A program made the position numbers and the translations under genes. A DNA stretch of 64,000 nucleotides from NCBI GenBank assembly GCA_963834515.1, contig CAWICB010000010.1:1-64000 (forward strand), in the 5' to 3' direction. Origin of the DNA: RYN-230 sp963834515. Its GTDB lineage: Bacteria > Actinomycetota > Actinomycetes > Streptosporangiales > Streptosporangiaceae. Shown here piece by piece: positions 34,915 to 43,809 of the stretch (the first letter of the stretch is position 1; each line of letters opens with the position of its first letter). Under the pieces are notes generated by a model. It was not told where the DNA came from. It saw only the letters and a list, made by a program, of their open reading frames with translations, and ran no database searches.

Positions 34915-36099
34915 ATGTCCCCATCCGTGGAGCAGGACCCGCAGCTGCCGCTGGACCGCAGCCTGCCGCGGCGCAGCTACACCGATGAGGCCGAGTTCGC
35001 CCGGGAGCGGGCGGCGGTGCTGTATCCCGGCTGGTTCTGCGTCGGCCGGGCGGACGGGCTGGCCGGCCCGGGAGACTACCTGGCCGCGGACGTGGCCGGG
35101 GAGAGCATCCTCGTGGTCCGGGCCCCGGACGGCACCCTGTCCGGGTGCTACAACCTGTGCCGGCACCGTGGCAGCCGGCTGGTCCCGGTGGCGGGCAGCC
35201 AGCCGTGCCCCGACCCGGGCCGCACCGGGCAGTTCGACGGCTGCATCCGCTGCCCGTACCACGCCTGGACCTACACGCTGGACGGCCAGCTGCGCGCCGC
35301 CCCGTTCCTGCCCTCGCTGCGCGGCTACCGGGCCAGCCTGGCCCTGCACCCGGTGGACGTGGCCTGCTGGGGCGGGTTCGTGTTCGCCCGGCTGGACCCG
35401 GGACCGGACCCGGCCGGGTCGCTGCACGGCCAGCTGGCCGGGGCGGACGGCCGGCTGGCCCGCTACCCGCTGGCCGAACTGCGGGCCGGCGCCCGGCTGT
35501 GCTATGAGGTGGCCTCCAACTGGAAGGTCATCCTGGAGAACTACAACGAGTGCTACCACTGCGGCCCGGTCCACCCCGAACTGTGCGAGCTGGTGCCCGC
35601 CTTCCGGCGCGGCGGCGGCGGCCTGGACTGGGACGCCGGCATCCCGCATCGCGACGGCGCGAGCACGTTCACGGTCACCGGGACCACCCGCCGGGCGCCG
35701 TTCCCCGGGCTGACCCCGGTCCAGCGCAGCCGCCACTTCGGCGAGCTGGTGCTGCCCAACCTGATGCTCAGCCTGTCCGCTGATCACGTGGCCGCGTTCA
35801 CGGTGTGGCCCCGGGCCGCCGGGCACACCACCGTGCTGTGCGACTTCCTGTTCCACCCCGGCGAGCTGGCCCGCGCCGGCTTCGACCCCGGCGACGCGGT
35901 CAGCTTCTGGGACCTGGTCAACCGGCAGGACTGGCTCATCTGCGAGCAGGTCCAGGACGGCATGCGATCCCGCCGGTTCTCGGCCGGCTACCTGGCGCCG
36001 ATGGAGCAGCCCAGTGCCGACGTGGGCCGCTACGTCCGCGCCCAGCTGCCCGCGCGGCACCCCGGTCAGGAGAGCGCGGATGACCCCCAGCGCGGGTAG
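34915..36099 (+). CDS. Rieske non-haem iron oxygenase, alpha subunit (amine-type), copy 2
   Basis: A 394-residue oxygenase related to copy 1. The Rieske ligands are Cys82-x-His84 and Cys113-x2-His116 (LCRHRG ... IRCPYHAW). The spacing between the pairs is 28 residues, longer than the usual 16-17 because of the insert CPDPGRTGQFDGC. The mononuclear iron site is ENYNECYHCGPVHPEL (His215, His220), and VNRQDWLICEQVQDGM is conserved near the C-terminus. ATG 34915 has a GAGGAG ribosome-binding site. Third gene in the operon. It needs an electron donor not encoded in the window. Likely acts on an N-methylated or quaternary amine. Confidence 0.87.
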   Translation: MSPSVEQDPQLPLDRSLPRRSYTDEAEFARERAAVLYPGWFCVGRADGLAGPGDYLAADVAGESILVVRAPDGTLSGCYNLCRHRGSRLVPVAGSQPCPDPGRTGQFDGCIRCPYHAWTYTLDGQLRAAPFLPSLRGYRASLALHPVDVACWGGFVFARLDPGPDPAGSLHGQLAGADGRLARYPLAELRAGARLCYEVASNWKVILENYNECYHCGPVHPELCELVPAFRRGGGGLDWDAGIPHRDGASTFTVTGTTRRAPFPGLTPVQRSRHFGELVLPNLMLSLSADHVAAFTVWPRAAGHTTVLCDFLFHPGELARAGFDPGDAVSFWDLVNRQDWLICEQVQDGMRSRRFSAGYLAPMEQPSADVGRYVRAQLPARHPGQESADDPQRG

Positions 36100-36150
36100 T
36101 GGGTACCCTGAACGGCCGGGCAGCAGGCACAGCGAGGAGGGATCACGGCG

Positions 36151-37827
36151 GTGACAGCACGCCACGACGTAGTGATCATCGGCGGTGGGCACAACGGGCT
36201 GGTGGCCGCCGCCTACCTGGCCCGCAGCGGGCTGGACGTGCTGGTCTGCGAGCGGCGGCCGGTGCTGGGCGGCGCGGCGGTGAGCGAGCACCCGTTCGGC
36301 CCGGACTACACCGTGACGTCGCTGTCCTACGTGGTCTCGCTGCTGCCGCCGGCCCTGGTCGCCGACCTGGACCTGGTCCGGCACGGCTACCACGTGTTCC
36401 CGCAGGGCCCGTATTTCGCGCCCCGGGCGGACGGGCGCTACCTGCGGCTGCCGGCTGACCCGGCGGAGCGGCACGCGGAGATAGCCAAGTTCTCCGCCCG
36501 GGACGCGGACGCCTACCCGCGTTACGAGGCCCACCTGGCCGAACTGGCCCGGGTCCTGGGTCCCATGCTGGACGAGATCCCGCCCCGGCTCGGCTCTCGC
36601 CGGCCGGCCGACCTGTGGCGGCAGGCGCTGCTGCTGCGCCACCTGCGCGGGCTGGACGAGCGCGGGATGGTGGATGTCACCCGGCTGCTGGCGGCCAGCA
36701 TCGCCGACCTGATCGAGGAGTACTTCGAGAGCGACGCGATGCTCGGCCTGCTCTCGGTGTCCGGGGTGATCGGCACCTGGGCCGGCCCGCGCTCCGCGGG
36801 CACCGCCTACGTGATGCTGCACCACCACATCGGCGACACCGGCGGCCAGGCCGGCGCGTGGGGGTTCCCGCGCGGCGGGATGGGCGGGGTGACCAGCGCG
36901 CTGGCCGCGGCGGCCCGCTCGTTCGGCGCCGAGCTGCGGACCGGTGCCGAAGTGGCCCAGATCCGCACCCAGCCCGGCCGCGGCCCGGCCCGGTCGGTGG
37001 CCGGGGTCACGCTGGCCGACGGCGAAGAGATCGACGCGGGCACGGTCATCACCACCGCGCACCCGCAGATCTCCTTCCTCCGGCTGCTCGACCCGGCCGT
37101 GCTGCCGCCCGAGTTCGTCGCGGACATCCAGCGCTGGCAGACCCGCAGCGGCACGGTCAAGATCAACCTGGCCCTGGACCGGCTGCCGGTGTTCGCCAGC
37201 CATCCGGAGCCGGACCCGCAGATCCACGGGGGCACGATCGTGCTGGCCGAGAGCCTGGACGACATCGAGACCGCGTTCCAGCAGGCGGTCAGCGGGCGCC
37301 CGTCGGAGCGGCCGTTCGCGGACATCTGCATCCCGAGCGTGTTCGACGGCTCGCTGGCCCCGCCCGGCCACCACGTCATGTCGATGTTCACCCAGTGGGT
37401 GCCGCACAGCTACGCGGCCGCCCCGGACGAGACCGAACTGGCCGCCTACGCGGACCGGGTGCTGGCCCGGATGGAGCAGGTCGCGCCCGGCTTCACCAGC
37501 TCGGTGCTGCACCGGCAGGTGATCGGGCCGCACCAGATGCAGCAGGAGTACGGCCTGGTCGGCGGCAACATCTTCCACGGTGAGCTGAGCCTGGGCCAGC
37601 TGTTCCACGCCCGCCCGGCGGCCGGTTACGCCGATCTGCGCACCCCGGTGGCCGGCCTGTACCAGGCCGGCTCGGCCACTCACGGCGGTGGCGGGGTGAC
37701 CGGGATCCCGGGCCGCAACGTCGTGCATCAGGTCCTGGCCGACCGCCGTGCGCAGCAGCTGCGCCGCCGGGGGGCGGCCCTGGCCGCCACGGCCCGCGCC
37801 GGGCTGCGCCGGAACGGCCCGGCGTAG
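36151..37827 (+). CDS. PYROXD2-like FAD-dependent oxidoreductase, copy B
   Basis: A 558-residue protein closely similar in layout to the copy at 42016-43674. It has VVIIGGGHNGLVAAAYLARSGL, LGGAAVSEHPFGPDYTVTSLSYVVSLLPP, GVIGTWAGPRSAGTAYVMLHHHIGD, and the C-terminal YGLVGGNIFHGELSLGQLFHARPA and HGGGGVTGIPGRN. The GTG start has GAGGAGGG 13 bases upstream. It lies 51 bp behind the Rieske gene and ends the module 2 operon. Its greater similarity to copy C than to copy A suggests two functional subtypes of this family in the locus. Confidence 0.86.
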   Translation: MTARHDVVIIGGGHNGLVAAAYLARSGLDVLVCERRPVLGGAAVSEHPFGPDYTVTSLSYVVSLLPPALVADLDLVRHGYHVFPQGPYFAPRADGRYLRLPADPAERHAEIAKFSARDADAYPRYEAHLAELARVLGPMLDEIPPRLGSRRPADLWRQALLLRHLRGLDERGMVDVTRLLAASIADLIEEYFESDAMLGLLSVSGVIGTWAGPRSAGTAYVMLHHHIGDTGGQAGAWGFPRGGMGGVTSALAAAARSFGAELRTGAEVAQIRTQPGRGPARSVAGVTLADGEEIDAGTVITTAHPQISFLRLLDPAVLPPEFVADIQRWQTRSGTVKINLALDRLPVFASHPEPDPQIHGGTIVLAESLDDIETAFQQAVSGRPSERPFADICIPSVFDGSLAPPGHHVMSMFTQWVPHSYAAAPDETELAAYADRVLARMEQVAPGFTSSVLHRQVIGPHQMQQEYGLVGGNIFHGELSLGQLFHARPAAGYADLRTPVAGLYQAGSATHGGGGVTGIPGRNVVHQVLADRRAQQLRRRGAALAATARAGLRRNGPA

Positions 37828-37962
37828 CCCCGGCCCGGTCCGCCCCGGGCCGGGCAAGCCCCGGCACGGCGCACGCGCCAATTCCCGGTACCGGTGCCGG
37901 CCTTTCCCAGGTGCGCTGTGCTAACGTCCCAGCAGTCAGCCGCACAATTACTGGGGGGTATT

Positions 37963-38454
37963 ATGCGGAAAATTATGGCCGCGGCGGGGGCGCTTTCGGC
38001 GGCCGCAGCAATAACCGGCAGCAGCCTGACCGCGGCCAGCGCGGCGGCCGGCCATGCGGGCCGGACGGAGTACTTCCGGTTCGTGTCCGGGCTGCCCTCG
38101 GGCCAGGCCAGCGCGGTCGCCACCGGCGCGTTCACGGCCGGTGGCAGCATCAACCTGAACACCCCGGTCGGCATGCTGCGGTTTCCTGGCGGCACGTTCA
38201 GGGCGTACCCGCGGCCCACCCAGACGGTGAGCCAGGTGAACCGGCACACGTGCCTGCTCACGGTATTGCAGCGGGGCAGCTACCGTATCGGCAATGGCAC
38301 CGGCAGGTTCCGGCATATAAAAGGCCACGGCACGTTTACCGCCCATATTCTCGGCGTGCTGGGCCGCAACAAAAAGGGCAAGTGCTCGCAATCGGTCCGG
38401 CCGCATGCATTCCAGCAGGTGATCACCGCGCACGGGCCGGTGCGCGGCGTCTAA
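37963..38454 (+). CDS. Secreted protein of unknown function
   Basis: A 163-residue protein starting at ATG 37963 with GGGGGG upstream. A clear signal peptide (MRKIMAAAGALSAAAAITGSS, then ASAAAG with a likely cleavage after ASA) precedes a mature domain containing AFTAGGSINLNTPVGMLRFPGGTFRAYP and two cysteines (HTCLLTV, GKCSQSV) that may form a disulphide. The region includes AT-richer codons (ATAAAAGGCC, AACAAAAAGGGC) than its neighbours. Its 3' end overlaps the converging kinase gene by four bases. Unrecognised. Confidence 0.75.
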   Translation: MRKIMAAAGALSAAAAITGSSLTAASAAAGHAGRTEYFRFVSGLPSGQASAVATGAFTAGGSINLNTPVGMLRFPGGTFRAYPRPTQTVSQVNRHTCLLTVLQRGSYRIGNGTGRFRHIKGHGTFTAHILGVLGRNKKGKCSQSVRPHAFQQVITAHGPVRGV

Positions 38455-39371
38455 CGGAGAATGCGGGCCAGCCAGGAACCGGCCAGCTCCCGGTAGCGGG
38501 CCGGGTACTGGTGCGCCATGCCCAGCGCCCACACCGCGGCTTCCAGTTCGCGGGCCCGGGCGAACCGGGCCAGCACGCTGGGACCTGGCACCGGCTGGCC
38601 GCTGGCCGCCGCGTAGCCGTCCAGCGCGGCCTGGCTCTCCTCGGTCGCCGTGCCGTACGCGGCGGCCAGCGTGGCCAGGTCCCACGCCAGCGGCCCCTGG
38701 CAGGTTTCCTCCAGGTCGATCCAGCGCCAGCCGTCGGGGCCAGACAGCAGGTTCCCGCCGTGCGCGTCCCCGTGCAGCACCACCGGGTTTCCGTCCAGCC
38801 GGTCCAGCCCGGCCCGGATCTCGGCGTGCCGGGCGCGCAGTGCGGCCACCCGGGCTGGGTCCAGCGCATGCGCCGCCTCCAGCGCGGCCAGGCCCTCGGT
38901 GACCTGGTCCAGGGCCGGGCTCAGCCAGGGCAGCTGTCCGGCTGGGTAGCCGTCCAGCGCGTGGTGCAGGGCGGCCAGCGCCGCCCCCACGTCAGCGGGC
39001 CCGGGCCGCGGTCCCGGCGGATTGGCCGGCGGCAGGAACGTCCACAGGCTGACCGCGAAGCCGCCGCTGCGGTGCGGGCCGGGATCGGCCAGCCCGGTCG
39101 GCGGGACGACCGGGCCGCCATGACGGGCCGCGTAATCCCCGACCGACACTTCGCGGGCCAGCCAGTCGAACGGGCTGCGCCGGGTCCACGCGGTCAGCGT
39201 GGCCACCTTGGCCGCCACCGGGGCCGGGGCCAGGTGCACGATCAGATTCCCCCGGAAGGACAGGATCACCGGGTCACCGGCGGGCAGGCCCTGCTGCCCG
39301 GCGACCGCCCGGGCCGCAGCCAGGCCGTCCCGGATCAGCGCGCCGAGACGCCCGGTGCTTTCCTGCAGCAT
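38451..39371 (-). CDS. APH-type small-molecule kinase
   Basis: A 306-residue protein of the aminoglycoside phosphotransferase/choline kinase fold. The catalytic loop is VVLHGDAHGGNLL (Asp in HGD) and the metal-binding aspartate is in WRWIDLEETCQGPLAWDLA; an N-terminal nucleotide-binding lobe with LIVHLAPAPVAAKVA precedes them. Members phosphorylate aminoglycosides, choline, homoserine or other hydroxyl compounds. Its position beside an amine locus would suit a small amino alcohol, but resistance is equally possible. Confidence 0.8.
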   Translation of the reverse strand: MLQESTGRLGALIRDGLAAARAVAGQQGLPAGDPVILSFRGNLIVHLAPAPVAAKVATLTAWTRRSPFDWLAREVSVGDYAARHGGPVVPPTGLADPGPHRSGGFAVSLWTFLPPANPPGPRPGPADVGAALAALHHALDGYPAGQLPWLSPALDQVTEGLAALEAAHALDPARVAALRARHAEIRAGLDRLDGNPVVLHGDAHGGNLLSGPDGWRWIDLEETCQGPLAWDLATLAAAYGTATEESQAALDGYAAASGQPVPGPSVLARFARARELEAAVWALGMAHQYPARYRELAGSWLARILR

Positions 39372-39526
39372 TGACCGATTATCCCAGGTGAGCTGGGGTG
39401 AGTGCGCGGCTACCGGGCAACGGTCCTCTATCCGTAATGTGAACTTCCCGGAAAAGTGGCCCGGAAATCCGGTTTTCTCCTGCGGTGCCGCTAACCCGGC
39501 ATTTGCCGGTTGGGCGTTTGGGCTGG

Positions 39527-41650
39527 TCAGCGGTCGGTGGAGGGCTGGCGCGGGATGGCCAGGGCGTCCACCGCGACCGCGCCCCGCGGGCCGCAGATCA
39601 GCGGGTTGATGTCCAGCGCTTCGAGCATGCCGCCGAGTTCGGTGGCCAGCTGGGACAGCCCGGTGACGGCGCTGGTCACCGCGTCCGGGTCGGCCGCGGG
39701 CTGGCCGCGGGCGCCGGCCAGCAGGGCGGCCACCCGGAGCCCGCCCAGCATGTCCCGGGCCTGCTCCGCGCTGACCGGGGGCAGCGCTACGGCCCGGTCG
39801 GCGAGCAGTTCCACCAGCAGCCCGCCCGCGCCCACCACCAGCAGCGGCCCCAGCTCATGGTCCCGGGCCAGGCCCAGGGACAGTTCCGGGCCCGCGGGCA
39901 CCGTCTCGCACACCAGCACCCGGCGGCCGAGCCGCTCGGCCAGGTCCTGGTACGCCGCGGTCAGCGCGGCCGGCCCGGCCAGCCCCAGCACCACCCCGCC
40001 CGCGTCCGACTTGTGCGCGATCCCGGGCTCGTCGGTCTTCAGCACCACCGGATAGCCGATGGCCGCCGCGGCGGCCACGGCACCAGCCTGGGTCGTGGCC
40101 GCGCGGGCGCGGGCCACCGGGATGCTGTAGTCACGGAGCAGGCTGGCCAGCTCGGCCCCGCGCGCCTGGCCCGCCGCGATCACCGCGCTCCAGCGGGCCC
40201 GCCGAGCCTGGTCGATGGGCAGGGCCGGCGCCGGGGGCGCGGCCGTGCCATGGCGCAGCAGATGGCCCAGGGCGAGCAGCCCGGTGCGGGTCCCCTCCAG
40301 CACCGGGATGCCCCCGGCCCGCAGCTCGGCGGCGGTGCCCGCGTCGATGGCGGCGGGCAGGTTGCTCAGCACCACCACCGGCTTGCCGGTGCGCCGCGCG
40401 GCGTCGGTCACCGCGGCCGGGTAGGACCGGTCCCCGTCGAACTCGGGCACCAGGTCCACGGCCAGCGCCACCGCGGCCACCGCCGGATCGTCGGCCAGCG
40501 CGGCCAGCGACCCGGACAGCTGTTCCCCGGCCCGGGCCCCGGTGCCCCACATGTCCAGCGGGTTGGCCGGCTCCAGCCCGGGGTCGAGCAGCCCGGCCAG
40601 CCGGGCCTTGGTCGGCTCACCGATGGCCGCGAACGGCACACCTAGCTCGTCGGCGACATCCGCCACGTGCGCGCGTTCCAGCCCCGAGTCGTGCACGCTG
40701 GCGATGCCGGTGCCGGCCACGCCCGCCCCCGGGCCGCCCCGGCGGCCGGCTGCGAACAGCTCCAGCGTGTCGGCCAGCTCGGCCAGGTCACCGACCCGGT
40801 GCACGCCGTACCCGCGGGCCAGCGCCTCCCAGCCGCCGTCCGCGGCGGCCAGCGCCCCGGAATGCGCGGACACCATGGCCCGGCCGCGCGCCGACCGGCC
40901 CGCGGTGAGCAGTACCACCGGGATGTCCCTGGCCGCGGCCGCGGCCAGCACCGCGCGCAGCCGGCCGGCGTCCCGGACCGCTTCCAGGACCAGCGCCAGC
41001 ACCTGCGTCCCCGGCATGCCCAACGCCCATTCGGCGTACTCGGCGGCGGTCGTGACGAGTTCCTGGCCGGAGGACACGGCCAGCGTGTAGCCCAGCCCGC
41101 GCCGGGTGCGCAGCAGGGCGGAGAACACCGAGCCGGAGTGGGTGACCAGCGCGACCGGCCCGCGGGGCAGCGGATCGGGTTCCAGGTAGCCGACCGCGCG
41201 CAGCCCGCCGGTCACGTTGACGAACCCCATGCAGCCCGCCCCGCACACCGCCATCCCGGCGGCCCGGGCCGTGGCGGCGAGCCGGCCGCGCAGGCTGGGC
41301 TGGCCGGCCGGGCGCGGGCCGGGCGGCTCGTGCGCGCTGCCGAAGATGACCGCGGACCGGTCGCCGCGCCGGGCGGCCAGCGCGAGCTGCCCGGCCAGCG
41401 CGGTGTCGGGGACGGCCAGCAGAACCAGGTCGACGGATTCCTCGGGCAGGTCGGCCAGGGATGGGTAGCACCGCGTCCCGGCGATCTGCTGGTGCCGCGG
41501 GTTGACCAGGTACGTCCGCGGCTCCGGGTGGCTCCGCGCCATCTCCATGATCATCCGCCGGCCCAGGCTGCCGTCCCGCGGGCTGGCCCCGACCAGCGCC
41601 ACGCTGCGGGCGGCCAGCATCGCGGTCAGCGCCGCGCGGTCGTCCGTCAC
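39527..41650 (-). CDS. ADP-forming acyl-CoA synthetase (fused alpha-beta)
   Basis: A 707-residue acetate-CoA ligase (ADP-forming) family protein. The N-terminal CoA-binding domain is RSVALVGASPRDGSLGRRM. The succinyl-CoA-synthetase-like domain has AGMAVCGAGCMGFVN, LVTHSGSVFSALL and the phosphohistidine region MVSAHSGALAAADGGW. A C-terminal ATP-grasp domain follows (YSIPVARARAATTQAGAV, YPVVLKTDEPGIAHKSDAGGV, ALDINPLICG). GTG 41650 is chosen because the upstream extension enters a long inverted repeat. It would interconvert an organic acid and its CoA ester with ATP/ADP, fitting the carbon-skeleton end of the amine pathway. Confidence 0.86.
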   Translation of the reverse strand: MTDDRAALTAMLAARSVALVGASPRDGSLGRRMIMEMARSHPEPRTYLVNPRHQQIAGTRCYPSLADLPEESVDLVLLAVPDTALAGQLALAARRGDRSAVIFGSAHEPPGPRPAGQPSLRGRLAATARAAGMAVCGAGCMGFVNVTGGLRAVGYLEPDPLPRGPVALVTHSGSVFSALLRTRRGLGYTLAVSSGQELVTTAAEYAEWALGMPGTQVLALVLEAVRDAGRLRAVLAAAAARDIPVVLLTAGRSARGRAMVSAHSGALAAADGGWEALARGYGVHRVGDLAELADTLELFAAGRRGGPGAGVAGTGIASVHDSGLERAHVADVADELGVPFAAIGEPTKARLAGLLDPGLEPANPLDMWGTGARAGEQLSGSLAALADDPAVAAVALAVDLVPEFDGDRSYPAAVTDAARRTGKPVVVLSNLPAAIDAGTAAELRAGGIPVLEGTRTGLLALGHLLRHGTAAPPAPALPIDQARRARWSAVIAAGQARGAELASLLRDYSIPVARARAATTQAGAVAAAAAIGYPVVLKTDEPGIAHKSDAGGVVLGLAGPAALTAAYQDLAERLGRRVLVCETVPAGPELSLGLARDHELGPLLVVGAGGLLVELLADRAVALPPVSAEQARDMLGGLRVAALLAGARGQPAADPDAVTSAVTGLSQLATELGGMLEALDINPLICGPRGAVAVDALAIPRQPSTDR

Positions 41651-41655
41651 CCGTT

Positions 41656-41721
41656 CCGCACCACATGAATGTTTCATTCACGTGGTCCTGACCGCTTGAA
41701 TGAAACATTCATGTGGTGCGG
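41656..41721. repeat. 25-bp perfect inverted repeat
   Basis: Arms 41656-41680 and 41697-41721 are exact complements (core CACATGAATGTTTCATTCA), separated by 16 bases. The arms are much more AT-rich than their surroundings, and the left arm is five bases upstream of the acyl-CoA synthetase start. It may be an operator or a cruciform-forming or mobile palindromic element. Confidence 0.7.
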
Positions 41722-41898
41722 TGGGGCCGCCGAGGGGGCCGGCGTGGTGCGGTGGGGCCGCCGGGAGGGCCGGCGTGGTGCGGTGGGGCCGCCGGGAGGG
41801 CCGGCGTGGTGCGGTGGGGCCGCCGGGAGGGCCGGCGTGGTGCGGTGGGGCCGCCGGGAGGGCCGGCGTGGTGCGGTGGGGCCGCCGAGGGGCCCGCC
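41713..41898. repeat. Minisatellite, six copies of a 31-bp unit
   Basis: The unit starts GTGGTGCGGTGGGGCCGCCG and repeats at 41713, 41744, 41775, 41806, 41837 and 41868. Copies 2-5 are identical; copies 1 and 6 differ by a few bases. The first unit overlaps the right arm of the inverted repeat. Confidence 0.9.
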
Positions 41899-42015
41899 AG
41901 GCCACCGCTGGCCCCCGGCCCCCGGCCGCTGCGCCGTTGCAGCAGCCGGGGGCGGGGGAGTACGGGGCGGACGGCAGCCGCGGGGTGGGGCGTTCGGCGG
42001 GATAGGGGTTGGTGG

Positions 42016-43674
42016 TCATGACCGCCGGGTGAGCCGGCGCACGCTCTGTGACCGCTTGGCCGCCTTCTGGTCGGCGATGGCCGCCCGGGCCGCCTGCCAG
42101 CCGGGGATGCCGCACACCCCGCCGCCCGCGTGCGTAGCCGAGCTGCCGTAGTACAGGCCGGCCAGCGGGGTGCGGTAGTCGGCGTAACCCGGTGCCGGGC
42201 GCATGTGGAACAGCTGCTCCAGGGACAGCTCGCCGTGGAAGATGTTCCCGCCGACCAGCCCGTACTCCTGCTCCATCTCGTACGGGCCGACGATGTCCCG
42301 GTGCAGGATGGATGCCTTGAAGTTGGGCGCCAGCTCGTTGTAGCAGTCGATCATCCGGTCCGCGTAGGCCTCGAGCTCGGCGGTGTGCGGTTCCTCGCTC
42401 CAGCCGGCCGGCACCCACTGGGTGAACAGCGACATGATGTGCGTGCCCTCGGGGCTGAGCGTCTTGTCGAACGCGGTCGGGATCACCCCGTCGCTGAACG
42501 GCCGGACGGCTGCCTGGCCGTCCCGGGCGTCCTGGAAGGCCCGCTCGATGTACTCCATGGTCGGCGCCATCTCCACCGAGCCGGTGTGGTGCTCCTGCAG
42601 GTTGGAGCCGGGGTCGGCGATGAAGTCGGGCAGCTCGGACAGGGCCAGGTTGATCTTCACCACGCCGCTGCGGGTCTTCCAGTGCTCGATGTCCCGGGCG
42701 AAGTCCGGTGGCAGGTGCTCCCGGCCGATCTGGTCCAGGAACGCGGTCCGCGGGTGCAGCGTGGACACGATCACGCTGGCCCGCAGCTCGTCGCCGTTGT
42801 CCAGCACCACCCCGCGGGCCCGGCCGTCCTGCACGATGACCCGGGCCACCTTGGCGTTCAGCCGGACCTCGGCGCCGTGCTCGCGGGCGGCCGCCTCGAT
42901 GGCGCTGGACACCGCGCCCATGCCGCCTTCCTGGAAGCCCCAGTTGCCCAGGTGGCCGTCACCCACGTCGCCGATCGAGTGGTGGGCCATCACGTAGGCG
43001 GTGCCCGGCTCGTACGGCCCGGCCCAGGTGCCGATCACGCCGTTGACCGCCAGCGCCCCCTTGACCTGCGGGGACTCGAACCAGTCGTCGAGCAGGTCGG
43101 CGATGCTCATCGTCATCAGCCGGGTCACGTCGGCGATCGTGCGCACGTCCAGGCCGCGGTTGCGCCAGGCCAGCCGCAGCGTCTCGGCCAGGTCCCGTGG
43201 CTTGCGTGAGCCCAGGTTCGGCGGCACGGTGAGCAGCAGCGGGCCGAGCACGTCGGCCAGGCCGGCCAGCCAGGCGTCCCAGCGCGGCATGGCGTCGGCG
43301 TCCTTCTTGGACCACTTGGACACTTCCTCGTGGTTGCGCTTGGCGTCGTCCGCGTACAGCTTGATCGAGCCGCCCTCCGGGAACGCCTGGTAGTACGGGC
43401 CCATCGGGTAGATCTTGTAGCCGTGCCGGGCCAGGTCCAGGTCGTTGATGATGGTCGGCGGGAGCAGGCTCATCACGTAGGACAGCCGGGTCACCCGGAA
43501 CTCGGGCGCGTCCGGCCAGGGCGCCTCGGTGGTGGCGGCGCCGCCGGTCTTGCCGCGTCCCTCGAGGACCAGCGTGCGGGCCCCGGAGCGGGCCAGGTAG
43601 GCCGCCGCGACCAGCCCGTTGTGTCCCCCGCCGACGACGATCGCATCGTAGGTTCCGGCCTGTGTTGCGGCCAT
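42016..43674 (-). CDS. PYROXD2-like FAD-dependent oxidoreductase, copy C
   Basis: A 552-residue flavoprotein with AIVVGGGHNGLVAAAYLARSGA, GGAATTEAPW, VTRLSYVMSLLPPTI, GVIGTWAGPYEPGTAYVMAHHSIGD and the C-terminal VGGNIFHGELSLEQLFHMRPAPGYADYRTP plus THAGGGVCGIPGW. Start ATG 43674 has GGAGG eight bases upstream, better than ATG 43689. Operator C lies 56 bp upstream, shared with the divergent tetR1-potA operon. Human PYROXD2 and bacterial relatives are poorly characterised flavoproteins; here the context points to oxidation in amine catabolism. Confidence 0.87.
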   Translation of the reverse strand: MAATQAGTYDAIVVGGGHNGLVAAAYLARSGARTLVLEGRGKTGGAATTEAPWPDAPEFRVTRLSYVMSLLPPTIINDLDLARHGYKIYPMGPYYQAFPEGGSIKLYADDAKRNHEEVSKWSKKDADAMPRWDAWLAGLADVLGPLLLTVPPNLGSRKPRDLAETLRLAWRNRGLDVRTIADVTRLMTMSIADLLDDWFESPQVKGALAVNGVIGTWAGPYEPGTAYVMAHHSIGDVGDGHLGNWGFQEGGMGAVSSAIEAAAREHGAEVRLNAKVARVIVQDGRARGVVLDNGDELRASVIVSTLHPRTAFLDQIGREHLPPDFARDIEHWKTRSGVVKINLALSELPDFIADPGSNLQEHHTGSVEMAPTMEYIERAFQDARDGQAAVRPFSDGVIPTAFDKTLSPEGTHIMSLFTQWVPAGWSEEPHTAELEAYADRMIDCYNELAPNFKASILHRDIVGPYEMEQEYGLVGGNIFHGELSLEQLFHMRPAPGYADYRTPLAGLYYGSSATHAGGGVCGIPGWQAARAAIADQKAAKRSQSVRRLTRRS

Positions 43675-43729
43675 CTGTCCATCCTCCATACAGGTGTGCT
43701 AAGACGTTCGCGGGAGGAATCCCGCGACA

Positions 43730-43749
43730 TTGACTGAATGTTCAGTCTA
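43730..43749. promoter_or_regulatory. TetR-type operator, site C (PYROXD2-like C / tetR1-potA)
   Basis: TTGACTGAATGTTCAGTCTA, closest to the consensus together with site E. It lies in the divergent promoter region between the oxidoreductase and the tetR1 gene, the usual place for an autoregulated TetR operator. A half-match (TGACTGAACGT) also occurs at 43865 within the tetR coding start. Confidence 0.78.
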
Positions 43750-43809
43750 GAAACCTGATACGGTTGCCACAAGGGGCCGGCGCCCAATCGGTCTCGTGGA
43801 GGACGGCGG

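Larger units (their letters stand above)
41651..42015. other. Repeat-filled intergenic region
   Basis: No gene is supported. The region holds the 25+25-bp inverted repeat at 41656-41721 and six 31-bp direct repeats at 41713-41898, which overlap by nine bases, then GC-rich sequence without recognisable signals. Apparent ORFs across the repeats rotate frame with the 31-bp period and are not genes. The promoter of the acyl-CoA synthetase presumably lies here. Confidence 0.6.

Noticed and set aside
33649..37881. A 1410-codon open frame on the minus strand opposite the module 2 operon
   Set aside because: It is antisense to four genes with clear domain motifs. Its translation is low-complexity Arg/Gly/Pro/Gln-rich and has no recognisable domain; long antisense frames are expected from high GC third-position bias.
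41713..41898. CRISPR-like array
   Set aside because: The 31-bp repeats are directly contiguous with no unique spacers and no cas genes are present.
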